NCBI GenBank assembly: GCA_022792535.1
Contig: JAAWBG010000033.1
Coordinates: 1 to 49,087, forward strand
Source of the DNA: Lachnospiraceae bacterium
GTDB taxonomy: Bacteria > Bacillota > Clostridia > Lachnospirales > Lachnospiraceae
Direction: 5' to 3'
Length of the DNA stretch: 49,087 bases
Under the pieces are notes generated by a model. It saw only the letters and a list, made by a program, of their open reading frames with translations, was not told where the DNA came from and ran no database searches. The translations under genes and the position numbers were made by a program. Below, in pieces: positions 33,378 to 42,706 of the stretch. The stretch's first letter is position 1. Every line of letters starts with the position of its first letter.

Positions 33378-34577
33378 TCACGCATTTCTGGAAATTTCCC
33401 GATATTCTGTAGGCGATACCCCTTCATACTTTTTAAAGATTTTGGAAAACTGCACATAGTCCATATAGCCTACATTTTCCGCCACCTGTCTGCAGCTGTC
33501 CGTACTGGTACGCAGCTGTTCCTTGGCCTTGTCCAGCCGATAGCGGATCAAGTATTCTGTAAAACTCATCCCTACTTCCTTTTTAAATCTGGAGCTGAGA
33601 TAAGATGGAGAGATATGGGCCACCAGCGCAAGATTTTCCAACTGAATCTCATTCATATAATGCTCTTCAATATACTGTTTGACAAACTCCGAATAATCTC
33701 TTGGATTCCAGCCGCCGCTTAAGATCTTGCTCATCAGATTGTCCTTCTCAAAGCTGCCGCCGGTTTTAAAGGCTTTTGTGGTATTCAGAATGGCCCGCTC
33801 CGTGGGAATCCGGTCAAAGGTGGAACCTCCAATATACCCCTGGCACTCTGTGTTCTTATACATGTACTGCATATCAATGGGAGTATTCACCGGCCCGGCA
33901 TAAATCATGCGGATGGCGTCTGGATTGACTTCCCTGCAGAGCTGAAACATACGGACAATCATCCTTCTGGCCGCTTCAATGGAGATATATTTTTTGGCTC
34001 CTAAGAACCCTCCTTTGGTCAGTCCCAAATGTACGCAGATCACATCTGCCCCAGCCTCTAACATTTGTCTTGTCTCTTCCATATTAGTGACAAAAGCTAA
34101 GGTAAACAAATCCAGATAATGAGCCAGCTTTACCGCCTCCACTTCCCGGTCAAAAGAATTCCCTTCTTCCTCTAAAGCCTCCCGAAATTGTCCGTCAATC
34201 AATCCCATGGTGGGAAAATTTACAATTCCGGAAAACCCATTGCTTTTGATCTCTTTCAAATACTCATAAAGAGAAATCCCAGGATCATTGGCCAGCAGCC
34301 CAAACAGAACAGGAACATCTTTTATAATTGGGAGAAGTTCATGAATCCCCATGTCCATCACAATCTCGTTATTATTCCCATAACAAAAATAGCAGGCATG
34401 AGAGCTCCTGCCCATAATACGATATTTTCCTGCACTCAGAGCCAGCAGAAAATCAGCGCCGCCCATCACCGCGCACTTTGCAGTCATTCCAGATCCCACT
34501 GCCGCTCCAATGATATGGCCATTGATATTTATCTGTGCATGTAACAGCTTTAATAGATATGATCTTTCCATGGTCAT
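33378..34577 (-). CDS. AraC-type regulator fused to a PEP-hydrolase-family TIM barrel
   Basis: A 399-residue protein in two parts. Residues ~1-275 are a TIM barrel clearly homologous to the enzyme at 31068-31898 (GAAVGSGMTAKCAVMGGADFLL, GIVNFPTMGLIDGQFREALEEEG, ADVICVHLGLTKGGFLG, GYIGGSTFDRIPTERAI). Residues ~290-395 are a two-helix-turn-helix AraC domain (IQLENLALVAHISPSYLSSRFKKEVGMSFTEYLIRYRL, VAENVGYMDYVQFSKIFKKYEGVSPTEYR). The barrel presumably senses the metabolite that the paralogous enzyme handles, and the AraC part then controls the downstream Tm-1-like and barrel genes. Of the pocket segments, [12 protein letters not shown] in the enzyme corresponds to SAGKYRIMGRSS here, so catalysis may be lost. 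The upstream intergenic space (34578-34866) shows no further gene. Confidence 0.9.
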   Translation of the reverse strand: MTMERSYLLKLLHAQININGHIIGAAVGSGMTAKCAVMGGADFLLALSAGKYRIMGRSSHACYFCYGNNNEIVMDMGIHELLPIIKDVPVLFGLLANDPGISLYEYLKEIKSNGFSGIVNFPTMGLIDGQFREALEEEGNSFDREVEAVKLAHYLDLFTLAFVTNMEETRQMLEAGADVICVHLGLTKGGFLGAKKYISIEAARRMIVRMFQLCREVNPDAIRMIYAGPVNTPIDMQYMYKNTECQGYIGGSTFDRIPTERAILNTTKAFKTGGSFEKDNLMSKILSGGWNPRDYSEFVKQYIEEHYMNEIQLENLALVAHISPSYLSSRFKKEVGMSFTEYLIRYRLDKAKEQLRTSTDSCRQVAENVGYMDYVQFSKIFKKYEGVSPTEYREISRNA

Positions 34578-34866
34578 TTTTTAATTTCCTTACATTCCTT
34601 TCAATGTCCAGCCGCCTGTCTTCTTGTTCTATCACTATGTTTCTATCATATACTGATTTCATGCAGAATGCAAACCTTATTGTCCAGAACCGATTTTTCT
34701 GTTTTTTTGCCGCCTCCAGGTTTTCAGCTTGGTCCAGATTTAACACTTCATTCACATAATCGCAGCTTGGATATGATATAATGGGCTGTAGGAAAATTAT
34801 GTATTGCAGACAGAAATTGTATTTCTACGTATTCTTATGTATTTCTGATAGAAAGGATGTATCTCT

Positions 34867-36495
34867 ATGACCATTATGCTGCTTTTATGCTGCACCGTGA
34901 TCCTCTTATGTATCATCGCCAACCGTTTTTCCAACAAGTTCGGAATGCCTGCTCTGCTGTGCTTTATGGCTCTGGGCATGATCTTTGGTTCTGACGGCGT
35001 CTTTAAAATATCTTTTGACAACTATGCCATGACAGAACAATTGTGTACCGTAGCTCTGATCTTTATTATGTTTTATGGCGGCTTCGGCACGAAATGGAAA
35101 ACCGCAAAGCCAGTTGCAGTAAAGGCTGCTTTACTGTCCACCTTGGGGGTTGTGATCACTGCACTTCTCACCTGTGTTTTCTGCCATTTTATTCTTCGCT
35201 TTTCCTACACAGAAAGTTTTTTGATCGGAGCTGTTTTAAGTTCCACTGACGCTGCTTCTGTATTTTCTATTCTGCGTTCCAAGAACTTGAACCTGAAACA
35301 TTCCACCGCCCCTCTTTTGGAGATTGAAAGCGGAAGTAACGACCCCATGGCCTATATGCTTACCATGATCGCTCTGGCGATGATTTCCGGCGACACCGGC
35401 ACCTCCATTCCTCTTATGATGTTTATGCAGATCGCTTTCGGCGTCTCCATTGGAGTTGCAAGCGCCTGGATCGGCATTTTTATTCTTCAAAAAGGAGATG
35501 TTGTATCAGAAGGCATGGATACGATTTTTGTCATCGCCCTGGCTCTTTTGTCCTATGCCCTTCCCACTTTAATCGGCGGAAACGGATATCTGAGCGTCTA
35601 TCTCACTGGAATTATTTTAGGAAACAGCGCCATCAACAATAAGATCACACTGGTACATTTCTTTGATGGGATCACCGGTCTTGCCCAGATTCTGATTTTC
35701 TTTCTTCTGGGACTGCTGGCCTTTCCCCACCGCTTTTCGGATATTTTTCTGCCCTCCCTTGCCATTGCTGTCTTCCTGACTGTGATCGCCAGGCCCGCTG
35801 CTGTATTTTTACTGATGCTCCCTTTCCGAGCTTCTATAAAACAATGTCTGCTGATCTCCTGGTCCGGCCTGCGAGGGGCCGCCTCTATTGTGTTTGCCAT
35901 TATGGTCATTGCAAAAGGCGCCAACTTAGATCACGATCTGTTCCACATTGTATTTTTTATCTCTCTGCTTTCTGTGGCTATTCAGGGCTCTCTGCTTCCT
36001 CTGGCAGCCAAAAAACTGGATATGGTGGACAACAGCTCTGATATTCGTAAAACCTTTAATGACTATCAGGATGATTCTGATCTGACGCTGATGCGTATGT
36101 TCATACCGGAAGGCCACAATTGGGAAAACCGTCTGATCCAGGAGGTCAACTTTCCCACTGGTTCCCTTGCTCTGATGATAAAACGAGAGAAGGAAACTTT
36201 GATTCCCCGCGGCAATACACGCATCCACGCCAACGATACCCTAATCTTAAGCGTACCTGCTTACCGCAGCAAAAACGACGGCAAATTAAAAGAAATCCAG
36301 ATCACTCTCACCCATCCCTGGTGCGGTAAATGTATCGCAGACCTAGATCTTGCAGAAAATCTTCTGATCGCCTTGATTCAGAGAAGAGATGAAAATCTCA
36401 TTCCTCAGGGAAGCACTATGATACATACGGGAGACCGGGTGGTGATTTATAAACAGAACAAGCCCCCATCCGCTCCCCCTCTCCCTCCTTCATAA
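34867..36495 (+). CDS. Potassium/proton antiporter, CPA1 NhaP2/CvrA type, with two RCK-C domains
   Basis: A 542-residue protein. Residues 1-385 hold about 12-13 membrane segments of the Na+/H+ exchanger fold (FGMPALLCFMALGMIFGSDG, LSSTDAASVFSILRSKNLNL with the acidic ion-site residue, LLEIESGSNDPMAYML, LISWSGLRGAASIVFAIMV). Residues ~400-470 and ~475-535 are TrkA/RCK-C-like domains (NFPTGSLALMIKREKETLIPRGNTRIHANDTLILSV and ENLLIALIQRRDENLIPQGSTMIHTGDRVVIYK). In Gram-positives such RCK-C domains often bind cyclic di-AMP, which inhibits or activates transport; that is inference here. It is divergent from the AraC-type gene and ends at the terminator at 36525-36564. Confidence 0.92.
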   Translation: MTIMLLLCCTVILLCIIANRFSNKFGMPALLCFMALGMIFGSDGVFKISFDNYAMTEQLCTVALIFIMFYGGFGTKWKTAKPVAVKAALLSTLGVVITALLTCVFCHFILRFSYTESFLIGAVLSSTDAASVFSILRSKNLNLKHSTAPLLEIESGSNDPMAYMLTMIALAMISGDTGTSIPLMMFMQIAFGVSIGVASAWIGIFILQKGDVVSEGMDTIFVIALALLSYALPTLIGGNGYLSVYLTGIILGNSAINNKITLVHFFDGITGLAQILIFFLLGLLAFPHRFSDIFLPSLAIAVFLTVIARPAAVFLLMLPFRASIKQCLLISWSGLRGAASIVFAIMVIAKGANLDHDLFHIVFFISLLSVAIQGSLLPLAAKKLDMVDNSSDIRKTFNDYQDDSDLTLMRMFIPEGHNWENRLIQEVNFPTGSLALMIKREKETLIPRGNTRIHANDTLILSVPAYRSKNDGKLKEIQITLTHPWCGKCIADLDLAENLLIALIQRRDENLIPQGSTMIHTGDRVVIYKQNKPPSAPPLPPS

Positions 36496-36524
36496 GAAAA
36501 GAGATTGCTGCAGCTTATTCTGAA

Positions 36525-36564
36525 AAAACCCTCAGGAACCATTATCTGGAATCCTGAGGGTTTT
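36525..36564. terminator. Bidirectional terminator between antiporter and secDF
   Basis: AAAACCCTCAGGA (36525-36537) pairs perfectly with TCCTGAGGGTTTT (36552-36564), with A and T tracts on opposite sides. It serves both convergent genes. Confidence 0.8.
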
Positions 36565-36591
36565 GTTAACTTCTAACAGCAGAGCTTATTT

Positions 36592-38736
36592 TTATTTCTT
36601 TGCAAATCTCACCTTGAATACGTACCACAAAGCTCCTGTGATACATACGGAGGAATATCCGCCGCAGATGATACCTGCCATCAATGGAAGTGCAAATTCT
36701 TTGATTGAGGTTACTCCCAGCAGGAACAGCACAAACACCATGATAAAAGTGGTTAGTGAAGTGTTGATACTCCTGGACAAGGTCTGTGTGATACTTTTGT
36801 TTGCAATCTCCAAAAGAGCCTCCGGGTCTTTCTTTTTGGACCCGCCGAGATTCTCTCGGATACGGTCGAAAATAACAATGGTGGCATTGATGGAATAACC
36901 TACGATAGTCAGCATACATGCAATAAAGGTATTTCCCACGGAGATTCTCACCAGGGCATAGAAAGCAAGTACTACCAATACATCGTGGAGCAGGGCGATG
37001 ACTGCGCTTCCTGCAAAACGGATATCTTTAAACCGGAACCAGATGTAAATCAGCATACAGATCGTTGCGATAGCAACTGCCCAGATTGCGTCGGATTTCA
37101 TCTCATTACTTACGGTAGAGCTGATATTCTCCGCAAGAATTCCGCTTTCTTCTACGCCAAATTCTGTCATCAGCTTCTGATTCAATGCCTCTCGTTCTGC
37201 CAATTCCAAAGACCTGGTCTTAATTACCACTTGATTGGTTCCTTCTACTTTCTGAGTCTGAACGTTTCCGTCCTTTGTGATCTCTTCGATCAGAGGAACA
37301 ATTTTCTCATCAATCTCTGCAATGGTATAATCTTCATTGAAGGTCACTGTTGTGGAGGTACCTCCCACAAAGTCCAGACTGTAGTTCAAAATTTTACCGT
37401 CTTTGGAATGATTGATTCCCATTCCCACAAAACCTGCCACAATCAGCAGTGCGGAAATGGCAAAGAATACCACTCGTTTTCCAAGGAAATTGATGGTTTT
37501 CCTCTCCTTCGCTGCTCCATAGAACTTTTCATCCTGAAGCCCTAAAGCGTAAAAACATTTCATCAACCAACGGGTTACAACTAAAGCAGTAAACATGGAT
37601 AATACAATACCGATTCCCAAGGTATAGGCAAATCCTTTTACTGTACCAGAACCCCGCATTCCCAGCACAATCGCTGCGATTAATGTGGTGATATTACCGT
37701 CTAAAATAGCAGACAAGGCTTTCTCATACCCCATCTTCATCGCTGTATTAACCGTCTTTCCTGCTCCAATTTCCTCACGGATACGGGCAAAGATAATGAC
37801 ATTTGCATCCACCGCCATACCAATGGACAGGATAATACCTGCAATACCAGGCAGAGTAAGGGTGATATCAAAGATCCACAAAGCCCATACTGTCAAAGCA
37901 GAATAGAGTACAAGGGCAAGGCTGGCAGCAAATCCCGGCAGCCGGTACATCATCATCATAAACAGCATTACCAGAATCAGACCGATCAAAGCCGCTTTCA
38001 AACTGGTGTCAATGGCCTCTTCTCCTAACTGAGCCCCCACTACTTTGGAATGCAGTTCTTCCAGCTCCAGAGACAGAGAACCGATACGGATGGTGGAAGC
38101 CAATTCTTCCGCTGCCTCAAAGCTTTCCATATGGGTAATCTGAGCGGTTCCCCCTGTGATAGGCTCGTCCACTCCCGGTTCGCTGATTTTCACTCCATCA
38201 TAGACAATAGGCATGGTCTTTCCCACATTGTCTGTGGTTGCTTTGGCAAACTTTTCCGCCCCCTCGTCTGTCAAAGTCAGGTCTACCGTATACTGGCGGT
38301 TTCCCATATTGTCCTGATAAGTATTTGCCTGGGCATTTTTAATATCCGTTCCTGTCAGAAGGGTCTCCCCTGCTTCGTTTTGAAATTCCAGGGAACCTGG
38401 TTTTCCAAGTTCTTCCAAAATCTCATTTGCATCGGAAACACCTGGAATCTCAATGTTGATCCGGTTATTTCCTTCCTGATACACGGTGGATTCTGTACTG
38501 TAAGTCTCCACACGTTTCTGTAATTTGTAAACAGTGTCTTTCATATCCTCTGCAGAAGGATCTTTGTCCACTGCCTGGTAGGTGATGCTGACGCCGCCTG
38601 CAAGGTCAAGTCCCAGCTTAATGTTTCGGCTCTCTCCTACCCCTACCGTTGAAATAATGGTTCCTGCATACCAGGTCATGCCTGCCATAACTGCCAGGAT
38701 CAAAACCAAAATTCCCATTGCTTTACTTTTCTTCAT
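36592..38736 (-). CDS. secDF: SecDF protein-export membrane protein (fused SecD-SecF)
   Basis: A 714-residue fusion. The SecD half (~1-410) has the N-terminal membrane helix, periplasmic P1 domain starting LGLDLAGGVSITYQ, and the conserved LPGIAGIILSIGMAVDANVIIFARIREE block. The SecF half (~425-714) begins NFLGKR, has LDFVGGTSTTVTF, and the matching block TIVGYSINATIVIFDRIREN. The two DAN/NAT-type membrane acidic motifs drive proton-dependent pulling of preproteins after SecA. Twelve membrane segments are expected. It follows the SCIFF maturase gene by 80 bases, an association seen in other Clostridia. Confidence 0.96.
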   Translation of the reverse strand: MKKSKAMGILVLILAVMAGMTWYAGTIISTVGVGESRNIKLGLDLAGGVSITYQAVDKDPSAEDMKDTVYKLQKRVETYSTESTVYQEGNNRINIEIPGVSDANEILEELGKPGSLEFQNEAGETLLTGTDIKNAQANTYQDNMGNRQYTVDLTLTDEGAEKFAKATTDNVGKTMPIVYDGVKISEPGVDEPITGGTAQITHMESFEAAEELASTIRIGSLSLELEELHSKVVGAQLGEEAIDTSLKAALIGLILVMLFMMMMYRLPGFAASLALVLYSALTVWALWIFDITLTLPGIAGIILSIGMAVDANVIIFARIREEIGAGKTVNTAMKMGYEKALSAILDGNITTLIAAIVLGMRGSGTVKGFAYTLGIGIVLSMFTALVVTRWLMKCFYALGLQDEKFYGAAKERKTINFLGKRVVFFAISALLIVAGFVGMGINHSKDGKILNYSLDFVGGTSTTVTFNEDYTIAEIDEKIVPLIEEITKDGNVQTQKVEGTNQVVIKTRSLELAEREALNQKLMTEFGVEESGILAENISSTVSNEMKSDAIWAVAIATICMLIYIWFRFKDIRFAGSAVIALLHDVLVVLAFYALVRISVGNTFIACMLTIVGYSINATIVIFDRIRENLGGSKKKDPEALLEIANKSITQTLSRSINTSLTTFIMVFVLFLLGVTSIKEFALPLMAGIICGGYSSVCITGALWYVFKVRFAKK

Positions 38737-38816
38737 GATCTTTCCCTTCCTTACTATTCTGTTCTTTCTATGTTTTCTGCCATAACTTACTCCATTTCAT
38801 TTTTCTCACAGCTTAC

Positions 38817-40172
38817 TTACGCTTCTGCAAGAGCAGCTTTCATCATAATAGCGCACTCCACTCTCTTTTTCTGCAGTTCACATCCAATAGGATAAGCTCT
38901 ATTGATGCTTCCCTGAAAATGATAAGCATTTGCAGCACATCCCCCGCTGCAGTAAAATTTTGCAAAACAATCCCGGCAGGCTTCCTTGGCGTATACGTTG
39001 CACTGCTTAAATTCCTGTTGAAGGTTCCAGTTCTTAAGGCCCTCCCTTACATTTCCCATGAGAAATTCTTCATTTCCCACAAACTGATGGCAGGGATACA
39101 GATCTCCCCAAGGAGTAACCGCCAAATATTCTGTACCGGAACCGCAGCCGGAAAGACGCTTTGCCACACAAGGCCCGCCTTCTAAATCTATCATAAAATG
39201 AAAGAAATTAAAATCCTTTCCTTCTCTATGCCTTCTGATCATCTCTGCCGCCAGCTTATCATACTCTTCTAACAGCTGAGGAAGGTCTGCCTCCTGCAGC
39301 GCATAATCTTCTGCCGGATCTGCCACCACCGGTTCCACAGAGATCTGCTGAAATCCCAGATCTGCCAGATGCAGCACATCTTCTGAAAAGTCCAGATTGT
39401 GGTGGGTGAAGGTTCCCCGCACATAGTATTTTTCCTGATTCCGGCTCTCTGCAAATTTTTGGAACTTAGGCACAATCAGATCATAACTGCCTGCTCCCTT
39501 TCGAAAAGGCCGCATGTTGTCATTGACCTCTTTTCTTCCATCAATGCTCAACACTACATTGGCCATCTCTCTATTGGCAAATTCCATAATCTCCTCATCC
39601 AGAAGAACCCCATTGGTAGTCAGGGTAAAACGAAAATTCTTGTTGTGAATCTTCTCCTGTTCCCTTCCATAGGCAACTAATTGTTTTACCACCTCAAAAT
39701 TCATCAAAGGCTCTCCTCCAAAGAAATCCACTTCCAGATTCCTTCGGTTCCCAGAGTTGGCAATCAGAAAATCCAAAGCCGCCTTTCCCACTTCAAAGGT
39801 CATCAGCGCCCTTCTTCCATGGTATTCTCCCTCTTCTGCAAAACAATAGCGGCAGGCCAGATTACAGTCATGGGCAATATGAAGACACAAGGCTTTCACC
39901 ACCGTAGGGCGTTCCTTAAACTGTTCCATATAATCCTCATACTCGTCCTCTGTAAAAAGCTGCTGATCTCTGACCAGAGCTTCGATCTCTTCATAACTCT
40001 CTTCAATCTCTTCTGCCGGATATTTCTGCCCCAGATCAGACAGAATCTCCTCTTTGGTATGTTCTTTAAACAGAGCAATCACATCATAGGCGGTATCGTC
40101 TACCACATGCACCGCTCCGCTGTTCACATCCAGAACAATATTATAACCATTATTTCGATACTGGTGAACCAT
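38817..40172 (-). CDS. scfB: SCIFF peptide maturase, radical SAM/SPASM thioether-forming enzyme
   Basis: The start is ATG 40172 (MVHQYRNNGYNIVLDVNSGAVHVVDD), the family's normal beginning, with GTGAGGAA upstream; an in-frame ATG at 40205 is less likely. The product has 451 residues: an N-terminal peptide-recognition region (~1-85), the radical SAM core with CNLACRYCFAEEG (three Cys of the 4Fe-4S cluster) and FFGGEPLMNF, and a C-terminal SPASM region with clustered Cys (PCVAKRLSGCGSG, LYPCHQFVG, CNVYAKEACRDCFAKFYCSGGC). It makes sulfur-to-alpha-carbon thioether bonds in the SCIFF peptide encoded just upstream. It lies between the peptide gene and secDF on the same strand; a hairpin precedes it. 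Confidence 0.96.
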   Translation of the reverse strand: MVHQYRNNGYNIVLDVNSGAVHVVDDTAYDVIALFKEHTKEEILSDLGQKYPAEEIEESYEEIEALVRDQQLFTEDEYEDYMEQFKERPTVVKALCLHIAHDCNLACRYCFAEEGEYHGRRALMTFEVGKAALDFLIANSGNRRNLEVDFFGGEPLMNFEVVKQLVAYGREQEKIHNKNFRFTLTTNGVLLDEEIMEFANREMANVVLSIDGRKEVNDNMRPFRKGAGSYDLIVPKFQKFAESRNQEKYYVRGTFTHHNLDFSEDVLHLADLGFQQISVEPVVADPAEDYALQEADLPQLLEEYDKLAAEMIRRHREGKDFNFFHFMIDLEGGPCVAKRLSGCGSGTEYLAVTPWGDLYPCHQFVGNEEFLMGNVREGLKNWNLQQEFKQCNVYAKEACRDCFAKFYCSGGCAANAYHFQGSINRAYPIGCELQKKRVECAIMMKAALAEA

Positions 40173-40256
40173 TGCTGGTTTCCTCACTTTCCTTCTTCCA
40201 TCCAAAGCGTTAACAGCAGAGCTTTTGTCATTTATGATAAATATAAACGCACAAAT

Positions 40257-40281
40257 GACCGCTCGTTTGATGCGAACGGTC
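40257..40281 (-). terminator. Hairpin between SCIFF peptide and maturase genes
   Basis: GACCG-C-TCG pairs with CGA-A-CGGTC across a TTTGAT loop (nine pairs, one mismatch), followed on the minus strand by ATTTGTGCGTTTAT. It lies in the 199-base space between scfA and the scfB start. A partial terminator or processing stem would make far more peptide than enzyme, as expected for a precursor-maturase pair. Confidence 0.45.
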
Positions 40282-40371
40282 CATGCTTACATTTCTATGC
40301 CCTGCTTCACGCTCTTCGGGCTTTCTTCTGTTTTTATCAAGCTCCAAAAAAACACTCTGCTTGTCTGGAAA

Positions 40372-40512
40372 TTATTTGTTCTCACAGCTCTGATTTCCTA
40401 CGGTGCAGCTTGTCTTGCATGCAGACTGACAAGAAGTCTGACATTCTCCGCATCCGCCTTTTTTCACTGTTTTCTGAAGTTTCTTTGTATTTAATGTCTT
40501 TACATGTTTCAT
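40372..40512 (-). CDS. scfA: SCIFF ribosomal peptide precursor (six Cys)
   Basis: A 46-residue peptide beginning MKHVKTLNTKKLQKTV, with Cys at 21, 24, 28, 32, 36 and 43 (GGCGECQTSCQSACKTSC, then NQSCENK). This is the six-cysteines-in-forty-five pattern that defines SCIFF, a peptide found in nearly all Clostridia. The first 19 residues are the leader and the remainder the core, where Thr and other residues receive thioether links from the maturase. RBS AAAGGAAG precedes ATG 40512. The mature product's job is not known. It was found by translating the minus strand next to the maturase. Confidence 0.95.
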   Translation of the reverse strand: MKHVKTLNTKKLQKTVKKGGCGECQTSCQSACKTSCTVGNQSCENK

Positions 40513-40577
40513 GATCTTTACTTCCTTTCTATCTTCTTTTCCAACAGATCATTTTTCTTCTTCTGTTTCCATGGCCG

Positions 40578-40583
40578 ATTATA
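40578..40583 (-). promoter_or_regulatory. Possible -10 box for the SCIFF peptide gene
   Basis: TATAAT on the minus strand, 66 bases before the scfA start. It overlaps the end of the histidine kinase coding region. No good -35 hexamer is seen at the right distance (TTTTCA at 40606-40601). Confidence 0.35.
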
Positions 40584-41826
40584 CCACATTTTTCTCCATA
40601 TGAAAAGCATTATATTTCAAAAATTCTACGGAGGCTTTAAACTGATCGCAGTCAATAGACACATCGAAAGTTCCTCCCAGAGCTGAGGTGTAGGTATTGA
40701 CAATGGCAAGTCCCAGACCGTTGCCTTCTGTGGTTCTGGATTTATCTCCCCGTCCAAACCGCTCCACAATCTGCTCTTTCGTAAAATCCATGGGATACCC
40801 TGCTGTATTTGTAATCTCAAACCGCACTCTTTTCCCTTCTTCCACCAGAGAAGATTTCAGAAAAATCCTGGTATGTTCCTGGGAATATTTCAGTGCATTT
40901 TCCAAAAGATTCTGAAAAATTCGATACATATATACATTATCTGACACAAATTCTGTGGATTCTTTTGTCAGAACCACCACGAATTCTCTGCCGCTTTCTG
41001 CAATCTTATCTGCCATATCTGCCTGGACCTGCTGGATCAGGCAGTTTAATTCTAATGTCTCCATTTTCAGCTCTACATTGCCGCTGCTGGTTTTAGCCAG
41101 GTCAAACAGACTGTCGATCATCTCTTTTAACTTTTGTGCTTTTCCAAAGATCACCTCCACATAATCGGACAATATGTCTGTCAGTTCCTCTTTCTTCATC
41201 AATTCCAGATAGCCTACCATAGAAGTCAGGGGGGTTTTCAGGTCATGGGACACATTAGATATCAAATCCACCTTCATCTGCTCGCTGCGCAGGGCCAATT
41301 CCAGATTTTTCTGATTGATCTGCTCCAAACTTTCCATATAAGCCTGCAGTTTTTTCTTCATATATAAATTTATCACAAAATTACAGATCATCCACTGAAT
41401 CAATACTGTTCCCACAGAAACATAAGCCCCGCTTAAGTTCCCATACATCCAAGACTTTCGCAGCCTGTAATTGAAATAGAAAACTGCTGCAATCAAAAAT
41501 CCCCCTGCAAGAATCCCCAGAAAAATTTTCCATTTTTTCTGCTTCCGTTCCCACTCCTGAAAAAAATCTTTTGACTGCAGATTCCAGTTTCTGTCTTCAT
41601 AATACAGGGCAAATCTTAAAAGTCCGATGAATCCTGCTGCAAAGCACAGATTCATAAATCCTCCTTCTTGTATATTGACTTCTGTCGGCATATAACGGGA
41701 AGATACCACATCCGTTAACAGCAAGTATCCCAAAATGCATCCTGCAATCCCTAAAATCAGCCAGATCTCATTTCTTTTCAGAGACTTTTTCAAAAATTCT
41801 TTCACTTTTTTTACTATTTTTTCCAT
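40579..41826 (-). CDS. VanS-like membrane sensor histidine kinase
   Basis: The start is taken at ATG 41826, one base after the response-regulator stop; a TTG at 41853 would overlap that gene. The product has 415 residues with four membrane segments in the first ~160 (IWLILGIAGCILGYLLL, GGFMNLCFAAGFIGLLRFALYY, FLGILAGGFLIAAVFYFNY, YVSVGTVLIQWMICNFVINLY), a coiled linker, HisKA with SNVSHDLKTPLTSMVGYLELM, and HATPase with N box NLLENALKYS and G boxes ending GNGLGLAIV. The short membrane input resembles kinases sensing envelope stress or antibiotics. With the OmpR-type regulator directly upstream it forms a two-component system; the target genes are not visible here. Confidence 0.92.
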   Translation of the reverse strand: MEKIVKKVKEFLKKSLKRNEIWLILGIAGCILGYLLLTDVVSSRYMPTEVNIQEGGFMNLCFAAGFIGLLRFALYYEDRNWNLQSKDFFQEWERKQKKWKIFLGILAGGFLIAAVFYFNYRLRKSWMYGNLSGAYVSVGTVLIQWMICNFVINLYMKKKLQAYMESLEQINQKNLELALRSEQMKVDLISNVSHDLKTPLTSMVGYLELMKKEELTDILSDYVEVIFGKAQKLKEMIDSLFDLAKTSSGNVELKMETLELNCLIQQVQADMADKIAESGREFVVVLTKESTEFVSDNVYMYRIFQNLLENALKYSQEHTRIFLKSSLVEEGKRVRFEITNTAGYPMDFTKEQIVERFGRGDKSRTTEGNGLGLAIVNTYTSALGGTFDVSIDCDQFKASVEFLKYNAFHMEKNVV

Positions 41827-41827
41827 T

Positions 41828-42532
41828 TTAATATTTTTCCATTTTATAGCCAATTCCCCACACCACCTTTACATATTTTGGATTTTTCGTATCAATTTCC
41901 AGCTTTTCCCGAATGTGGCGAATATGAACCATCACCGTGTTTTCCACTGTGTAGGAAGCAGCCTCTTTCCAAACTTTTTCGTAAATCTTTTCTGCGGAAA
42001 AGACCTGGCCTGGATGTTCCATCAAAAGTTCTAAAATCTTGTATTCCGTGGCTGTCAGTTTTACCTCTGCTCCATCTACAATAGCTTCTTTCGTCTTCCG
42101 GTCTAAAACCAGACTGCCATTTACAATCTGATCCTCCTGCACCTTGGGCCCGCCGCCGCCCCAGGTATGATAACGCCGAAGCTGTGCCGCCACCCTGGCT
42201 GTCAGTTCTGCCGGATTATATGGTTTTTCAATGTAGTCATCCGCCCCCATTATCAGCCCGGATACCTTATCGCTTTCTTCCGTCTTGGCAGATAAAATAA
42301 TCACCGGAATCTTATTGTTCTCTCTGATTTTCATCAGCGCAGACAATCCATTCAGCCTCGGCATCATCACATCCAAAAGAATCAGATCCACCTGATTGTC
42401 TTTCAGCACATCTAAAGCCTCTATTCCATCATAAGCCTTTAAAATACGGTATCCTTCATACTCTAACAGCTTCCCCAGAGAAAATACAATTTCTTTGTTG
42501 TCGTCCACTACCAGAATCGTCTGTTGTTCCAT
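41828..42532 (-). CDS. OmpR/VanR-like response regulator
   Basis: A 234-residue protein with a receiver (1-120: ILVVDDNKEIV, phospho-acceptor Asp in LILLDVMMPRLNG, conserved Thr/Ser in VIILSAKT and Lys in YIEKPYNPAEL) and a winged-helix effector (~135-232, with LTATEYKILELLMEHPGQVFSAEKIYEKVW and the end VKVVWGIGYKME). It is the partner of the kinase that starts one base after its stop. The two hybrid kinases in this window carry their own receivers, so they need not use it. Start ATG 42532 follows GGAGATAAGAGAG. Confidence 0.94.
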   Translation of the reverse strand: MEQQTILVVDDNKEIVFSLGKLLEYEGYRILKAYDGIEALDVLKDNQVDLILLDVMMPRLNGLSALMKIRENNKIPVIILSAKTEESDKVSGLIMGADDYIEKPYNPAELTARVAAQLRRYHTWGGGGPKVQEDQIVNGSLVLDRKTKEAIVDGAEVKLTATEYKILELLMEHPGQVFSAEKIYEKVWKEAASYTVENTVMVHIRHIREKLEIDTKNPKYVKVVWGIGYKMEKY

Positions 42533-42671
42533 CTCTCTTATCTCCTTCCTTGTCCGTCATTATAATAGCTATTTCAGAAATAAAACTCAATGAATTTCTT
42601 AAAAAAATATTAATCTGGCGTAACAGTTGATTGGTACCAGATAAGAATAATTTTTTTATAAAAAACGTATC

Positions 42672-42700
42672 TTGCAATTAAAGTTTGCATATGCTATAAT
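42672..42700 (+). promoter_or_regulatory. Strong sigma-A promoter for the antisense RNA
   Basis: TTGCAA (42672-42677), a 17-base spacer and a perfect TATAAT (42695-42700) predict a start near 42707. No protein gene follows on this strand before a terminator 45-90 bases later, so the product must be a small RNA. Confidence 0.75.
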
Positions 42701-42706
42701 GCCATT

